Virus record (IMG/VR): IMGVR_UViG_3300031997_000006
Location: 1-64,000 of that record
DNA from: a virus
Strand: one strand, 5' to 3'
DNA: 64,000 bases
The translations under genes were made by a program, and so were the position numbers. Shown here one piece after another: positions 1-10,500 of the stretch (positions are counted from its first letter, which is position 1; every line of letters starts with the position of its first letter). The notes under the pieces were generated by a model, which was given only the letters and a program-made list of their open reading frames with translations, did not search any database and was not told the DNA's origin.

Positions 1-245
1 GAGTTAATTATCTGAATAATAGATATTTAAAGAGGTTATTATAAATACATTATATTATAGAGTTAATTATCTGAATAATAGATATTTAAAGAGGTTATTA
101 TAAATACATTATATTATAGAGTTAATTATCTGAATAATAGATATTTAAAGAGGTTATTATAAATACATTATATTATAGAGTTAATTATCTGAATAATAGA
201 TATTTAAAGAGGTTATTATAAATACATTATATTATAGAGTTAATT
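1..245. repeat. Four perfect tandem 59-bp repeats plus a 9-bp partial copy
   Basis: Units begin at 1, 60, 119 and 178 and are identical; a partial fifth copy runs 237-245. Every unit carries one TATAAATA octamer, the T4 late-promoter core, so the array is a set of four tandem late promoters ahead of the adhesin gene at 329. There are no unique spacers, so it is not a CRISPR. The array starts at the window edge and may extend further left. Confidence 0.95.
40..224 (+). promoter_or_regulatory. Four tandem late promoters
   Basis: TATAAATA occurs at 40-47, 99-106, 158-165 and 217-224, once per 59-bp repeat. This is the T4 late promoter consensus recognised by gp55-type sigma. All point toward the gene at 329. 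Promoter function is inferred from the motif and its position. Confidence 0.65.
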
Positions 246-328
246 GTAAATCAACTAAATATATTTAAAATTTAACTATTAATAATATAAAGAGTCTAAT
301 TTTCAAACTCACAAATAAAGGTAAAACA

Positions 329-1189
329 ATGGCAGATACAATTTATAAATGGAGAATTTGGTGTAGTACTGACGGTAGATGGGTTGAAGGGTGGAGTAAA
401 GAATTACCTTCACAGTGTTTTGAAAATCATACTCACACTATAGATACATCAAAAACAACAAGTATTGATTCAATATCACAAAACTTACCATTAATAGATC
501 TTGGAAATCGATTATCAGTACACTCCACTCCAAGACCTATGAGTGGTAGTAATGCATTATTTTCATATTGGACAGGTGCGGGAGATGATTTAGTTAATCA
601 TGTTGTAGGAGGAGGTCCTCCTACAATATTTTCACTAACTACTGGTGTAGCATCTCAATCAATTGAAGTGGAATTTGATCCAATATTTGGACAAGTTTTT
701 ATACATGAAGGGTATTTTATGTGTCAAGGAGCTGAACTTGGTGATTATGTAGATGCTGAAATTGTTGCACACGCATCTCCATTATCTTCATTAGCACCAC
801 ATAAGGATTTAGTACTTGATAATGATGGTTTTGCATTATACTCAACTGGTGGTTCTGATACTGGAACAACTGGATTTGCAGGTACTCCTCGTTTAATACC
901 AAGATATTTTACAAAAGACGGTGATTGGGACTATAACGGTACATCATTAACCCCTAATTTTTTAAAAACTGGCATGTATAAAATTAAATCAACTGAATAT
1001 ATAGTTCATAGATTTATGAATCATGTTGGGTTACTTAGTACTTCTAGTTATATAAGAATGGTATCAGATGAGTCTACTGAATTACCAGCTGGTTATTTTA
1101 TTCGTATTACATGTTATAATGTATCAAACTCGGATTGGCAGGGAATGGCAATGATAACTGCATTTCGTGACTCGACAGCTCATCCATAA
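329..1189 (+). CDS. Virion adhesin/fibre-type protein
   Basis: A 286-residue protein. Its N-terminus reads as Lys-Trp-Arg plus a Cys-Ser/Thr-Thr-Asp pattern (about residues 7-16), followed by a Cys-x-x-Asn-x-x-His-Thr-Ile-Asp motif (about 30-39). I recall this small module from many marine phage structural proteins. The rest is Ser/Thr/Gly-rich and beta-strand-like, with no enzyme motif. It lies downstream of the four-promoter array, has an AAAGG ribosome-binding site before ATG 329, and is followed after 12 nt (stop to next ATG) by another structural gene with a GGAGG site. A role as a host-contacting or capsid/tail decoration protein is inferred. Confidence 0.6.
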   Translation: MADTIYKWRIWCSTDGRWVEGWSKELPSQCFENHTHTIDTSKTTSIDSISQNLPLIDLGNRLSVHSTPRPMSGSNALFSYWTGAGDDLVNHVVGGGPPTIFSLTTGVASQSIEVEFDPIFGQVFIHEGYFMCQGAELGDYVDAEIVAHASPLSSLAPHKDLVLDNDGFALYSTGGSDTGTTGFAGTPRLIPRYFTKDGDWDYNGTSLTPNFLKTGMYKIKSTEYIVHRFMNHVGLLSTSSYIRMVSDESTELPAGYFIRITCYNVSNSDWQGMAMITAFRDSTAHP

Positions 1190-1201
1190 GGAGGAAATCG
1201 A

Positions 1202-1759
1202 ATGATAGAGCATTTTAAAATAAGCAATAAAGGTATTGAATTATATAGTCAAGTAACTATTATTGCTGGATCAGATATACCTGGTGGAACGACAGATACA
1301 GATAATGTTCAGATTGGATCTATGTATTTGCGAACCAACGGAAAAGTATATACAAAAACAACAGCTGGTGCACCTGGGGTATGGGCTCAAGTACAGACTG
1401 TATCATTACCATATGATCTTGCATTTTATATTCCAACAAATCCATATTTAACGAGTTCAATTGTTACTGGTTTCTTATCACCTAGAACAATGACAATAAC
1501 ATCAGGTTCTTCAAATGTTGCTAAATGTAGTATAGCAGCAACTACTACAACTACTACATTTATTATAGGATTAAATGGGTCTCAAATTGCAACAGCAACA
1601 TTTACTGCGAGTAATACAATTGGATTAATTTCATTTACAGCTGGTTCCACAATTAATATCAGTGCCGGTGATGTATTAACAATTAGTACATCAGACACAG
1701 TAGATGCTACAATAGCAGGAATAGGTATTACACTTGTAGGTATAAGTTCAATTTCATAA
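1202..1759 (+). CDS. Predicted virion structural protein, fibre-like
   Basis: A 185-residue protein starting at ATG 1202, preceded by AGGAGG. Residues 40-60 contain the pattern IGSMYLRTNGKVYTKT, typical of phage fibre connectors that list a dataset, a label and a value (compare 'IGQLWF' in the 36-39 kb genes). From about residue 85 the sequence is almost all Thr/Ser/Ile/Ala, with regular beta-strand alternation. There are no catalytic motifs or membrane segments. It is probably co-transcribed with the gene at 329. Function is inferred from composition and neighbours only. Confidence 0.5.
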   Translation: MIEHFKISNKGIELYSQVTIIAGSDIPGGTTDTDNVQIGSMYLRTNGKVYTKTTAGAPGVWAQVQTVSLPYDLAFYIPTNPYLTSSIVTGFLSPRTMTITSGSSNVAKCSIAATTTTTTFIIGLNGSQIATATFTASNTIGLISFTAGSTINISAGDVLTISTSDTVDATIAGIGITLVGISSIS

Positions 1760-1790
1760 TAAAAGAAATTACGTTATTATAAAAACATTA

Positions 1791-1950
1791 AATATAAAGG
1801 AATATATATGTTAACAGATAAATATAATATGGTACCTGGTGTAAAAATTATAAACGCACACGTTGAAATAAATATAAAGGAATATATATGTTAACAGATA
1901 AATATAATATGGTACCTGGTGTAAAAATTATAAACGCACACGTTGAAATA
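1791..1950. repeat. 80-bp perfect direct duplication
   Basis: 1791-1870 and 1871-1950 are identical head-to-tail copies. Each carries a ribosome-binding site (AAAGGA) and the first codons of the same short reading frame, so the duplication gave two overlapping mini-ORFs. A weak late-promoter-like TATAAAAA lies at 1778-1785. Confidence 0.9.
1808..1894 (+). CDS. Mini-ORF, orphan fibre N-terminal module (copy 1)
   Basis: A 28-codon frame starting with MLTDKYNMVPGVKIINAHVE. This matches the first 20 residues of the large fibre proteins at 29177 and 32499 (pattern M-I/L-T/V-D ... P/T-D-A-x-I-x-N-A-H-V-E). It runs into the second duplicated copy and stops there (TAA 1892-1894). It is probably a decayed remnant rather than a functional gene. 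Confidence 0.4.
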   Translation: MLTDKYNMVPGVKIINAHVEINIKEYIC

Positions 1951-1983
1951 AATATAACATTTCTAACGCCTACAACTCAATAA
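1888..1983 (+). CDS. Mini-ORF, orphan fibre N-terminal module (copy 2)
   Basis: A 31-codon frame whose first 23 residues are identical to copy 1, then a unique tail ending at TAA 1981-1983, just before the structural gene at 1993. The same N-terminal module heads the fibres at 29177 and 32499, so this looks like a truncated fibre gene. It has its own AAAGGA site, so translation is possible, perhaps as a leader coupled to the downstream gene. Confidence 0.4.
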   Translation: MLTDKYNMVPGVKIINAHVEINITFLTPTTQ

Positions 1984-1992
1984 GTATATAAA

Positions 1993-2979
1993 ATGCCGTT
2001 TCAAGTATCATTATGTGCTACTACTAATATAACAACTGTAATAGCAATATCGCTAAGACCAGATGTGTTTTCTCCTTGTATTGTATCGTTAGATTTAATT
2101 GCAACTGTAACATCTGGTAGAATTGAAGGACATACATTGTTGTGGGAATTACATTCAGGATCACAAGTAGTATTTACCACTCCTGTTAATCAATTAATTG
2201 CAACTTGTACATTACTAGATAGCACAGATAAAGTATTTTATTTTTGGGTAGATAAAGGTACATCAAAAGAAAAATATTATGTATTTAATTATTATGGTAC
2301 TGCAATTGATTATATATATAATCAATTTGCTAATACATTAATATTATCTAATTCAATTATTACTAATGGTAGTCCAGATTGTAGTACTATAGCTGGAACA
2401 CCAGCTATTTTTAATGCAAACCCTGCAGGTCAAGGGGTACTAAATCCAACTAATCTTGTATTAACGTGGCAATTACCACTTAATACAATAAATTTATGGA
2501 GTATTTCTGTTGAACAAAATATAAGTGGAGTGTGGGCAAATATATTAAATTTATTACCAACAGATCCACAAATATTAACAAATGCAACTAATGATACATA
2601 TTATAGAATAAAAACTATTTATAAAATTGATAATGGGTATTATAGTCAATATAGCTGTATATATTATCTGTTAATTAATACAGCAGATAAGAATATTTAT
2701 ATTGATGATATTTTATATAATTCTTTTAATAATACAACTACGGCTACAGTTTTAACTAATTATACTTTATTGAGTACTGATTCTGCTACTGATGAAATAT
2801 TCGATATTACTACAAATTATTTTGGTAATACAATAACTCCTGTAACTTTAACTAATTATACGTTATTAAGTACTGATTCTGCTACTAATGAAATATTTGA
2901 TATTACTACAAATTATTTTGGTAATACAATAACTCCCATCGTTGTAGTATATTATGGTGGAACTATAATTGGTGGATAA
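1993..2979 (+). CDS. Virion protein, first gene of duplicated cassette (copy A)
   Basis: A 328-residue protein that is a clear paralogue of the one at 6502. Both begin MPFQVSLCA and share blocks such as SLDLIATVTSG, LLWELHSG/FLWELHSG and VFYFWVDKGTSK. The C-terminal third holds two near-identical 38-codon repeats built on TNYTLLSTDSAT, then the shared YYGGTIIGG ending. It is Ser/Thr/Asn-rich and beta-like, with no enzymatic motif. It is followed by the 1.1-kaa partner gene, and the same two-gene order recurs at 6502-11751. It is presumably a small subunit or chaperone of a host-recognition structure (inference). Confidence 0.6.
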   Translation: MPFQVSLCATTNITTVIAISLRPDVFSPCIVSLDLIATVTSGRIEGHTLLWELHSGSQVVFTTPVNQLIATCTLLDSTDKVFYFWVDKGTSKEKYYVFNYYGTAIDYIYNQFANTLILSNSIITNGSPDCSTIAGTPAIFNANPAGQGVLNPTNLVLTWQLPLNTINLWSISVEQNISGVWANILNLLPTDPQILTNATNDTYYRIKTIYKIDNGYYSQYSCIYYLLINTADKNIYIDDILYNSFNNTTTATVLTNYTLLSTDSATDEIFDITTNYFGNTITPVTLTNYTLLSTDSATNEIFDITTNYFGNTITPIVVVYYGGTIIGG

Positions 2980-3017
2980 ATCAATAAATACAAACAAACA
3001 ACAAATTGGAAAATAAC

Positions 3018-6000
3018 ATGATAGAATTATTAGGTACAGTAATCATAAACACACTGGACGCTAACACTTTAGAATTATTAGATACTAAAGAACAACATAA
3101 TGTAATAACAAAATACTTTTATTCTACATTAATAAATCGGTATCAAATAGCTTCTTCTTTATTTTTAGGGGATATTTATATTTCAACAGACACAGCTCCT
3201 AGTTACGAAGATTGGTGTAATGTAACAAATTGTAGTTCTGGAGGTTTTCTTCCATCAGGATTAACATCTCCACAATTTTATCCAGCTGTAGACGCAATTC
3301 CACCATATGTTCAATTAATGAGACGATTTAACGCACCTGGTTCTACAAGAAATATTAATAGTATATTATTACCTTACAACACTACTGTTTCTACTTTTTC
3401 AAGTTATAGTGCATTAGCATATGTTAAATTAACTGCTCCATGTGTTCAAACTAATACACAAATATTAGATGTATATTATAGAGTACAAGTAGTAAATATT
3501 TCATCATCTTATAATTTTAATAAGTTATCAATAACTCCAACAAGACTGTTAAACTCATTATTCGCTCTTTCAGATTATTCAATCCAATACAATATATTTC
3601 CACATATAACTTCTAATGGAGGGCATCTACCAATATATTCTCATGTTAATGCTTGTAATAATACAAATCCAACAGATATTGGGGCATTATATCCAAATTG
3701 TGCTGCAAATCGTAATATAACCAAACAAGCAACATTATCTGCTACGCCTTATCCTTTGTATAACCAAGTAACTTATAATTGGAGTTATACAACTACTCAA
3801 GATGTTGGTCATCTACTTGGAGCTTTAAGTATTTTTCCAGGTCGAACAACAACTAATCGTAATACTCCAGTAATGACAACTATAAATTTAGATGCTCCAA
3901 ATGGTAGTAAAATACAACCTATATTTAGTCACGCAGCTTCAACTTTAGCATTAACAACTGCTAATCCTTTTTTAGATACTATTCCTAGTTCAGGAACAGG
4001 TACATTAAATTATGAAGGTACATGGGCTACTGGTAACCTACCTGAATTATATAAAATTGAAATAATCGCTGGTGGAAGTATAGGGACAGCAACGTATACG
4101 TTTAGCAAACGAAATCATGTAGGTTTTGTTGGTGCTAATTATAATACTGATATTAGTTCATTACCAGGTATATATAATTATTCAGGTTATAATTTCACTA
4201 AACCACACACGTGTTGTACTGTAGCTGATATGAATACTGTTGGTGGATACGGTGAAAGAATGGAAGTATATGACAGTACACATTTTATAATGTATGATAC
4301 AACAGGTGTATCACGATATAATTGTGCAGATAATTCTATTGAACTGTGGGATAGTACTACTACTCCAGCATTGTCAGCCACAAACATAAGACAAGCTGCT
4401 GTTAATCCAGGAGATGGAACTATTTGGGTCGCTTGTGCTAATACAGGAATATATAAAATTAGTGCTGATGGATTATCAATTACTAATTATACAACTTCTA
4501 ACGGCTTACCTACAAATAATTGTTATGCAATTGATATTGGTAGAAATAATGCTGTATGGGCATTATGTAATGGTGGTATTGTAACATCAGATAATAATGG
4601 AGCAACTTGGACCACTTATAATGCTGGAACAACTCCAGCATTCAATAGTGCAGCAATCACAGGAGATTGGTCCTCAGTAAATTATATGCGAGTTGATCCT
4701 ACTCACGTAAATGATAGAATGTGTTTTGTACGGAAAGAAAATTGTAGTTTTAATAATACCAAAGGATTTGTGTGGTGGGATAGAGGAACTGGTGTTACTG
4801 TAGATACTACTATACCTAGTTTTGTAGGAGCTGTAAGTAGTGAGTCTAATCCTAGACGATGTCCATCAATGTTTAATGTATCAGATAATGATGGTTTGTG
4901 GATAGTATTACAGTCTAGTGTAACTTACACTGGTATAACCTACAATGCTATAAACAAATTAACATATGGATCTAGTACATATACATCGGTATGTCCTGCT
5001 TCTGGTTTTGTATATCCTAACGTAATGTTTGCTCGAAATACTACCAATACGCAAGATACTATATTACAAGTACAAGGAGACAACACCGGTGGATATAACA
5101 CTTGGTATTATATATCAACAGCAGTTTCAAGTTATATGGCAGGTATTCGCACGGTTGTATATGATAATACTCTTAGTTTATTATATAGTACATCAAGTAC
5201 TACTTACATAGGATCTCTTGTAAATGCTGCTATGATATATAGTGATATTCCAGTATTATTATATCTTGGAAATGGTATAATAGTAGGAAGTAAATATGAA
5301 GGATACGGGAGATTTGGTTTTATTCTTGCGTTAACAGGTGATAGTACTCCAACTAGTGGAACAATTGAATATTTAGCTTGGCAAAAATATGGATGGGATG
5401 GAACAAATTGGGTTTTAGGTAATACAACTCCTAAAACTACACATTCTGATGCACAACCTTTAATGCATGGTATTACTGCTAGATTTACAAACGGAGTTTC
5501 AGGAACATCATTTATCGGCGGTGATTATTATACAGGTAGTGTTAATGATGGTATATTAAAGAATAATGCTATGACTGTAGCAGGTTCTCATACAATGTAT
5601 GTACTTCCAACTCAAAACTTATTTGATTTTGATGGAGTAATTAGATTATATCCCTGGACAACTGGTGCTGTAACTTGGAGAAAAGTATCTGCATCCTTAA
5701 CCATTAACGGAGATAATTCATTAACAAATAATATTCCTTATAGGTCATATAACTTGAGTGCTGGATCTAAAAATAGAGTGTTTGGTGATTTTTCAATATC
5801 TGGTACTTTTTCCGTAAACGCTAATCAATATTATGCAGTAGGTATTACATATAATCATTTAACTGAAGCACCAAATATATTAACTTCTTATAATACTTGG
5901 TCTTTTAATTTAATAGGTAATGATGTTACTATTGTAAATAGTAGTAATACTACAGTTAATACTCCACCAGGTATTGGTAGTACTACTACTTGGAATATTA

Positions 6001-6443
6001 CACGAGTTGGTAATACACTTACCTTTTATACAGCTGGATTATTACGATACACAGTAACAGACGCCGCTTATTCGTTTTGTATAAGAGCAAGATATAGAGA
6101 TACCACTAATGGTACAAACGCTTTTACTGTTAACCCAATTACAGTAGATTCATCAGAATCTGGTTATTATGTTGGATTAGGAAATAGTGGAACTGGAACC
6201 GGAATTTATAATACTAAACAATTATTAGCTACAATCGTGAATATTTCTGATGTATCAATAAACGGAACACCATTGACTGTATTAGATCAGACACCAGTTA
6301 ATATTCCAGCCTCAGGTGGAGCAGCACTAGCGCCAGAAGAAGGATTATTATTTTTTAATTCAGCTGATGTAGGTAAAACTGTCACTGGATCATATATTAT
6401 GAATTATCAAGTTTCAACCCCTTGTAATATTATTCCCGTATAA
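3018..6443 (+). CDS. Large virion adhesin with BNR/Asp-box propeller-like region (copy A)
   Basis: The start is placed at ATG 3018 rather than the in-frame TTG 3006, because the paralogue at 7504 begins with the same Met-Ile and 'VLDAxTLExLD...NVIT' pattern. About 1141 residues. The middle (about 450-560) has 'NPGDGTIWVACANTGIYKIS' followed by an Asp-box-like SDNNGATWTTYN, typical of beta-propeller sialidase/BNR repeats. The C-terminus has a concanavalin-like strand-rich region and ends ADVGKTVTGSYIMNYQ...NIIPV, shared with the paralogue. There are no catalytic residues I can name. An AATAAATA late-promoter variant is at 2983-2990. Probable tail adhesin. Confidence 0.65.
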   Translation: MIELLGTVIINTLDANTLELLDTKEQHNVITKYFYSTLINRYQIASSLFLGDIYISTDTAPSYEDWCNVTNCSSGGFLPSGLTSPQFYPAVDAIPPYVQLMRRFNAPGSTRNINSILLPYNTTVSTFSSYSALAYVKLTAPCVQTNTQILDVYYRVQVVNISSSYNFNKLSITPTRLLNSLFALSDYSIQYNIFPHITSNGGHLPIYSHVNACNNTNPTDIGALYPNCAANRNITKQATLSATPYPLYNQVTYNWSYTTTQDVGHLLGALSIFPGRTTTNRNTPVMTTINLDAPNGSKIQPIFSHAASTLALTTANPFLDTIPSSGTGTLNYEGTWATGNLPELYKIEIIAGGSIGTATYTFSKRNHVGFVGANYNTDISSLPGIYNYSGYNFTKPHTCCTVADMNTVGGYGERMEVYDSTHFIMYDTTGVSRYNCADNSIELWDSTTTPALSATNIRQAAVNPGDGTIWVACANTGIYKISADGLSITNYTTSNGLPTNNCYAIDIGRNNAVWALCNGGIVTSDNNGATWTTYNAGTTPAFNSAAITGDWSSVNYMRVDPTHVNDRMCFVRKENCSFNNTKGFVWWDRGTGVTVDTTIPSFVGAVSSESNPRRCPSMFNVSDNDGLWIVLQSSVTYTGITYNAINKLTYGSSTYTSVCPASGFVYPNVMFARNTTNTQDTILQVQGDNTGGYNTWYYISTAVSSYMAGIRTVVYDNTLSLLYSTSSTTYIGSLVNAAMIYSDIPVLLYLGNGIIVGSKYEGYGRFGFILALTGDSTPTSGTIEYLAWQKYGWDGTNWVLGNTTPKTTHSDAQPLMHGITARFTNGVSGTSFIGGDYYTGSVNDGILKNNAMTVAGSHTMYVLPTQNLFDFDGVIRLYPWTTGAVTWRKVSASLTINGDNSLTNNIPYRSYNLSAGSKNRVFGDFSISGTFSVNANQYYAVGITYNHLTEAPNILTSYNTWSFNLIGNDVTIVNSSNTTVNTPPGIGSTTTWNITRVGNTLTFYTAGLLRYTVTDAAYSFCIRARYRDTTNGTNAFTVNPITVDSSESGYYVGLGNSGTGTGIYNTKQLLATIVNISDVSINGTPLTVLDQTPVNIPASGGAALAPEEGLLFFNSADVGKTVTGSYIMNYQVSTPCNIIPV

Positions 6444-6451
6444 AGTAAACA

Positions 6452-6477
6452 TATAAATATCTATCTTCTTATAAATA
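6452..6477 (+). promoter_or_regulatory. Two late promoters ahead of cassette copy B
   Basis: Exact TATAAATA octamers at 6452-6459 and 6470-6477, both upstream of ATG 6502 and after the stop of the preceding gene. A second TATAAATA plus hairpin arrangement recurs after copy B at 11760, suggesting the intergenic region was duplicated with the cassette. Confidence 0.65.
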
Positions 6478-6485
6478 CGTAAATA

Positions 6486-6501
6486 GTTGTAAGGATACAA
6501 C
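6486..6501 (+). promoter_or_regulatory. Tight hairpin with the ribosome-binding site in its loop
   Basis: GTTGTA (6486-6491) pairs with TACAAC (6496-6501) around the loop AGGA (6492-6495), which is the Shine-Dalgarno core. ATG 6502 follows immediately. This may modulate initiation of the gene at 6502. Confidence 0.5.
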
Positions 6502-7479
6502 ATGCCATTTCAAGTTTCTCTGTGCGCAGCCGTTAATCAGATTTTAGCAGTTGGAATATTACTGAGACCTGATGTAACATCACCATGTCTTGTATCTTTA
6601 GATTTGATTGCAACTGTAACATCTGGGCATTCACAAGGTCACACATTTTTATGGGAATTACACTCTGGTACTCAAGTTGTATTTACAACCCCTGTTGATC
6701 AATTAATCGCAACTTGTACATTAGTTGATAACTTAGACCGAGTATTTTATTTTTGGGTTGATAAGGGGACATCAAAACAACAATTTTATCCATTTACTTA
6801 TCGTGGTTCGATAAACGAACCGACTTATGTTTTTAATAATGCTAACACATTACCTGCAATAGTAAGTGGTATCCCAAACAGTACACCAAGTTGCTCATCG
6901 ATAACTGGATTAGTTGGTATATACAGTCCAGGTGGATCTGGAGCATATCATATTAATCCAACTAATATTACATTAACTTGGAGTTTACCTACTAATACAA
7001 CAGGATTACAAAACCTTTACATACAACAATTAATTAGGGGTGTGTGGACGACTGTTTCTATACTATCTCCAACTGATGCACAAATATTAACAGGTGCATA
7101 CAATAAAACATATTATAGAATACAAACGGTTTATGTATTAGATCACCAAACATATATACAAACGAGTTGTGTGTATTATTTATACGTAAATTTAGCAGAT
7201 TATAGTGTGTATATTGATGATAACGCAATTGCAGGTATTAGCAACACAGTATCTAAATTTATTATAACTAACTATACTTTATTAGTAAGTGATTCATTTA
7301 CTAGCAGTTTGTTAGAGTCTGTTCAAATATTTAATAATGCAAGTACGGTTTCAAACACAAACATTACAAATTACACATTAGCATTAACTTCAACAACAGA
7401 TAGTGCACTTATAAATAATAGTAACACAGTTGCAAAACTTTCAGTCACCTATCTAGGTGGGACTATAATCGGCTCATAG
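6502..7479 (+). CDS. Virion protein, first gene of duplicated cassette (copy B)
   Basis: A 325-residue paralogue of the protein at 1993, with the same MPFQVSLCA start, the WELHSGTQVVFTTPV block, FYFWVDKGTSK, and a similar repeated C-terminal TNYTL motif ending YLGGTIIGS. The two copies have diverged most between residues 95 and 150, as expected for host-contacting loops. The large adhesin follows 18 nt after the stop (ATG 7504). No known enzymatic domain was recognised. Confidence 0.6.
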   Translation: MPFQVSLCAAVNQILAVGILLRPDVTSPCLVSLDLIATVTSGHSQGHTFLWELHSGTQVVFTTPVDQLIATCTLVDNLDRVFYFWVDKGTSKQQFYPFTYRGSINEPTYVFNNANTLPAIVSGIPNSTPSCSSITGLVGIYSPGGSGAYHINPTNITLTWSLPTNTTGLQNLYIQQLIRGVWTTVSILSPTDAQILTGAYNKTYYRIQTVYVLDHQTYIQTSCVYYLYVNLADYSVYIDDNAIAGISNTVSKFIITNYTLLVSDSFTSSLLESVQIFNNASTVSNTNITNYTLALTSTTDSALINNSNTVAKLSVTYLGGTIIGS

Positions 7480-7503
7480 CCATAATAATTAGGAATATTG
7501 AAT

Positions 7504-10500
7504 ATGATTAACATAAAAGGGCAAGTGGAAATAAGAGTATTAGACGCTGTAACGTTAGAAGTTTTAGATGTTAAAATACAGGACAATGTAATAACTCGTA
7601 AGTTCTATAATGATTGGGCCAATACCACTTCTCCAATTACAACATATTTGTATATATCTACAATAAATGTACCGAATACAGAAGATTGGATTCATGTTAG
7701 AGGATGTGATACAACTGGGTTTTTACCATCTGGGGTAACATCTCCACGATTTTACGCAGCAGCTGGCGCCGACCCCGCGTATATACAAATAACAAGAAGA
7801 TTTGGCGCACCTGCAGCAACAAGACAAATCTACACCGTGTTACTCTCTACAGATACTAATACAGAGACTCCATTTACTTCATATCGTGCGTCTGCATATG
7901 TAACATTCTCTACACCTTGTACTCAAACATCGTCTCAAATATTAGATGTGTATTATAGAATGCAAGCCTCATCAGACACAACATATTCCTATAATAATTA
8001 TGCATATAGTGCGATACAGTCATTAAATGCATTATATAGTTTAAGCGGTACAACAGTAAACATACTACCATCTTGGGTTAGTCCAATATACTCTCATGTA
8101 TCCACAGCAAGTAATATATCTCCTACATTGAATGGTGCTATGATACCGAATTTTACATGGGGTAGATCTACTGGTATTGCTGGGACTGCGACAGCTTCTG
8201 TAAATGGAGTATATGGATATCGTACCATTAGCTGGACATATACAACAGCACAAGGAGTTGGAGATGTAATCGGAGCCTTATCAATAATACCAAATGAAAG
8301 TTATAGTAATGACACTATTAATAGACCAGCATTTACTACAACAAATATTACTGCACCTAGCGGTAGTGCAATACAACCGATTTTTAGTCATGCAAATTCT
8401 ACACTATCATTAACTACCGCAAATCCATTTCTTGATACTATTCCTAGCTCTGGAACTGGAACTTTAAGTTTTAGTGGTACCTGGACTACTGGAAATTTCC
8501 CAGAATTATACAAAATCGATATCGTAACTGGAGGTAATGTAGGAACTGCTACATATAGATTCAGTAAGCGTAATCATGTTGGTTTCTGCGGTGCGACATA
8601 TGTTAGTAATGTTAATGGGTTACCAGGTATGTACACTGTAACAAACAGTGGTGCGACTGGAATTTTTAAACCACATTGTGGAGTAAATTCCACAAATCAA
8701 GATGCAGCTCATGGTTTTGGACAAAGAATTGAAAAATATGATAGTGCTCGTATTATATCTTATGATCAAACCGGACTATGCAGATATAACTGTATAACTC
8801 ATGTTTTTGAATATTGGGATAGTACAACAACACCACAATTAAATGTTACTAATGTTAGACAAGTTGCTGTAAATCCAGGTGATGGTACTATTTGGGTCGC
8901 TTGTGCCAATACAGGAATATATCAAATCAGTGCTGACGGAACAACTGTAACTAATTTTACCACAACAAATGGACTACCATCAAATAATTGTTATGCAATT
9001 GATATTGGTAGAGCAAATGCAGTATGGGCTGTATGTAACGGTGGTATTGTTACATCTGCTAACAATGGGGTCTCATGGACTACATACAATTCAAGTACAT
9101 CTCCAGCATTTAACAGTAGTGTGTTAAATACCGATTGGTCATCTGTGCAATATATACGAGTAGATCCAACACATGTTGATGATCGTATGGCTATTGTACG
9201 ATACGAAGGTGCAACTCTTAATACCACAACGCATCTAATATGGTGGTCAAGAGCTACTGGAGCAGTAGTAAATACAACATATTCACTAGCTGTTATTACT
9301 CGTAGGTTCCCATCAACGTTCAATGTTTCTGACACGGATGGATTGTGGGTGATGATTAATGCTATTAACTCTATATCTATGTTGACGTATGGGACCTCTA
9401 CTTCTGCATTTATTAGTAGTGTAACAAATATGTTATATAGTGTGATGTTTGTAAGAAATAGTGCAAATACTGCAGATCAAATATTATTAATAAGTTCATC
9501 TAACCGGTACGATTGGGCCACTAATCTGATAGCACAAGGTGGATATACTACATATTTTTCAAAAGTAATAACTATACTTGATAGCTCACTAGCGGTTGTT
9601 GCATCCGTCACTCACCCGAACACAGCCCAGTATCCATCTGGGTGGTTAGATACTATTGTTGGATATGTGGTTTATCTTGGGAATGGGATGATTGCAGGAC
9701 TAAATGCTACTTGGAGTGGTACTTACGGAGCTATATATTCAATATCTGGAGATGGTACACCGACTGGAGGTAGTGCTCTTGAATATTTAATGTGGCAAAA
9801 ATATGGATGGAATGGATCAGCTTGGGTGTTAGGTAATGCTGGAGCAAAAACAACTCACTCAGATGCACAACTTATGTCTAGTGGAATAAATGCAATATTT
9901 ACTAACGGAGCAACCGGTACATCATTCATCACAGGTGATTATTATACAGGTGGAGTTAATGATGGTGTATTGAAAAATAATGCAATGACACTATCTGGTT
10001 CTGCTGACTTTTATGTTATACCAGCTCAAAACTTAACTGATTTTGATGGTGTTATTCGAACATATCCATGGACAACTGGGTCTGTTGTTTGGAGAAAAGC
10101 TCATTCAGCATTAACTGTAAATGAAGATAATTCATTAACAAATAATATTCCATACAGATCATATTCAATGAGTGCAGGGTCAAAAAATAGATTATTTGGT
10201 GATTTTTCAATATCGGGTACATTTACAGCAAATTCAAATCAGTATTATAGTATTGGTCTTAGATTAAATCATATTAGTGAAATACCTTACCTATGGAGTA
10301 CATTTAATAATGAATGGTCATTTGCGTTAGCAGGTACAGCAATCACTGTTACAAACAGCGTAGGTACAGTAGTAGCAACACCTCCAGCAATGACAAATCC
10401 AAATCCAATAGGAATAGGATATTGCTCATCGAATGATAGTATATATGCTGCTAACTATAACACTGCCAATGTGTCTGTTATTAATCCAAATACTAATGCA

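Noticed and set aside
1-245. CRISPR array
   Set aside because: The 59-bp units are contiguous and identical, with no variable spacers; each holds a promoter octamer instead.
8991-9335. Minus-strand 114-codon ORF in the adhesin gene
   Set aside because: Antisense to the conserved propeller region, whose plus-strand frame is supported by the paralogue.
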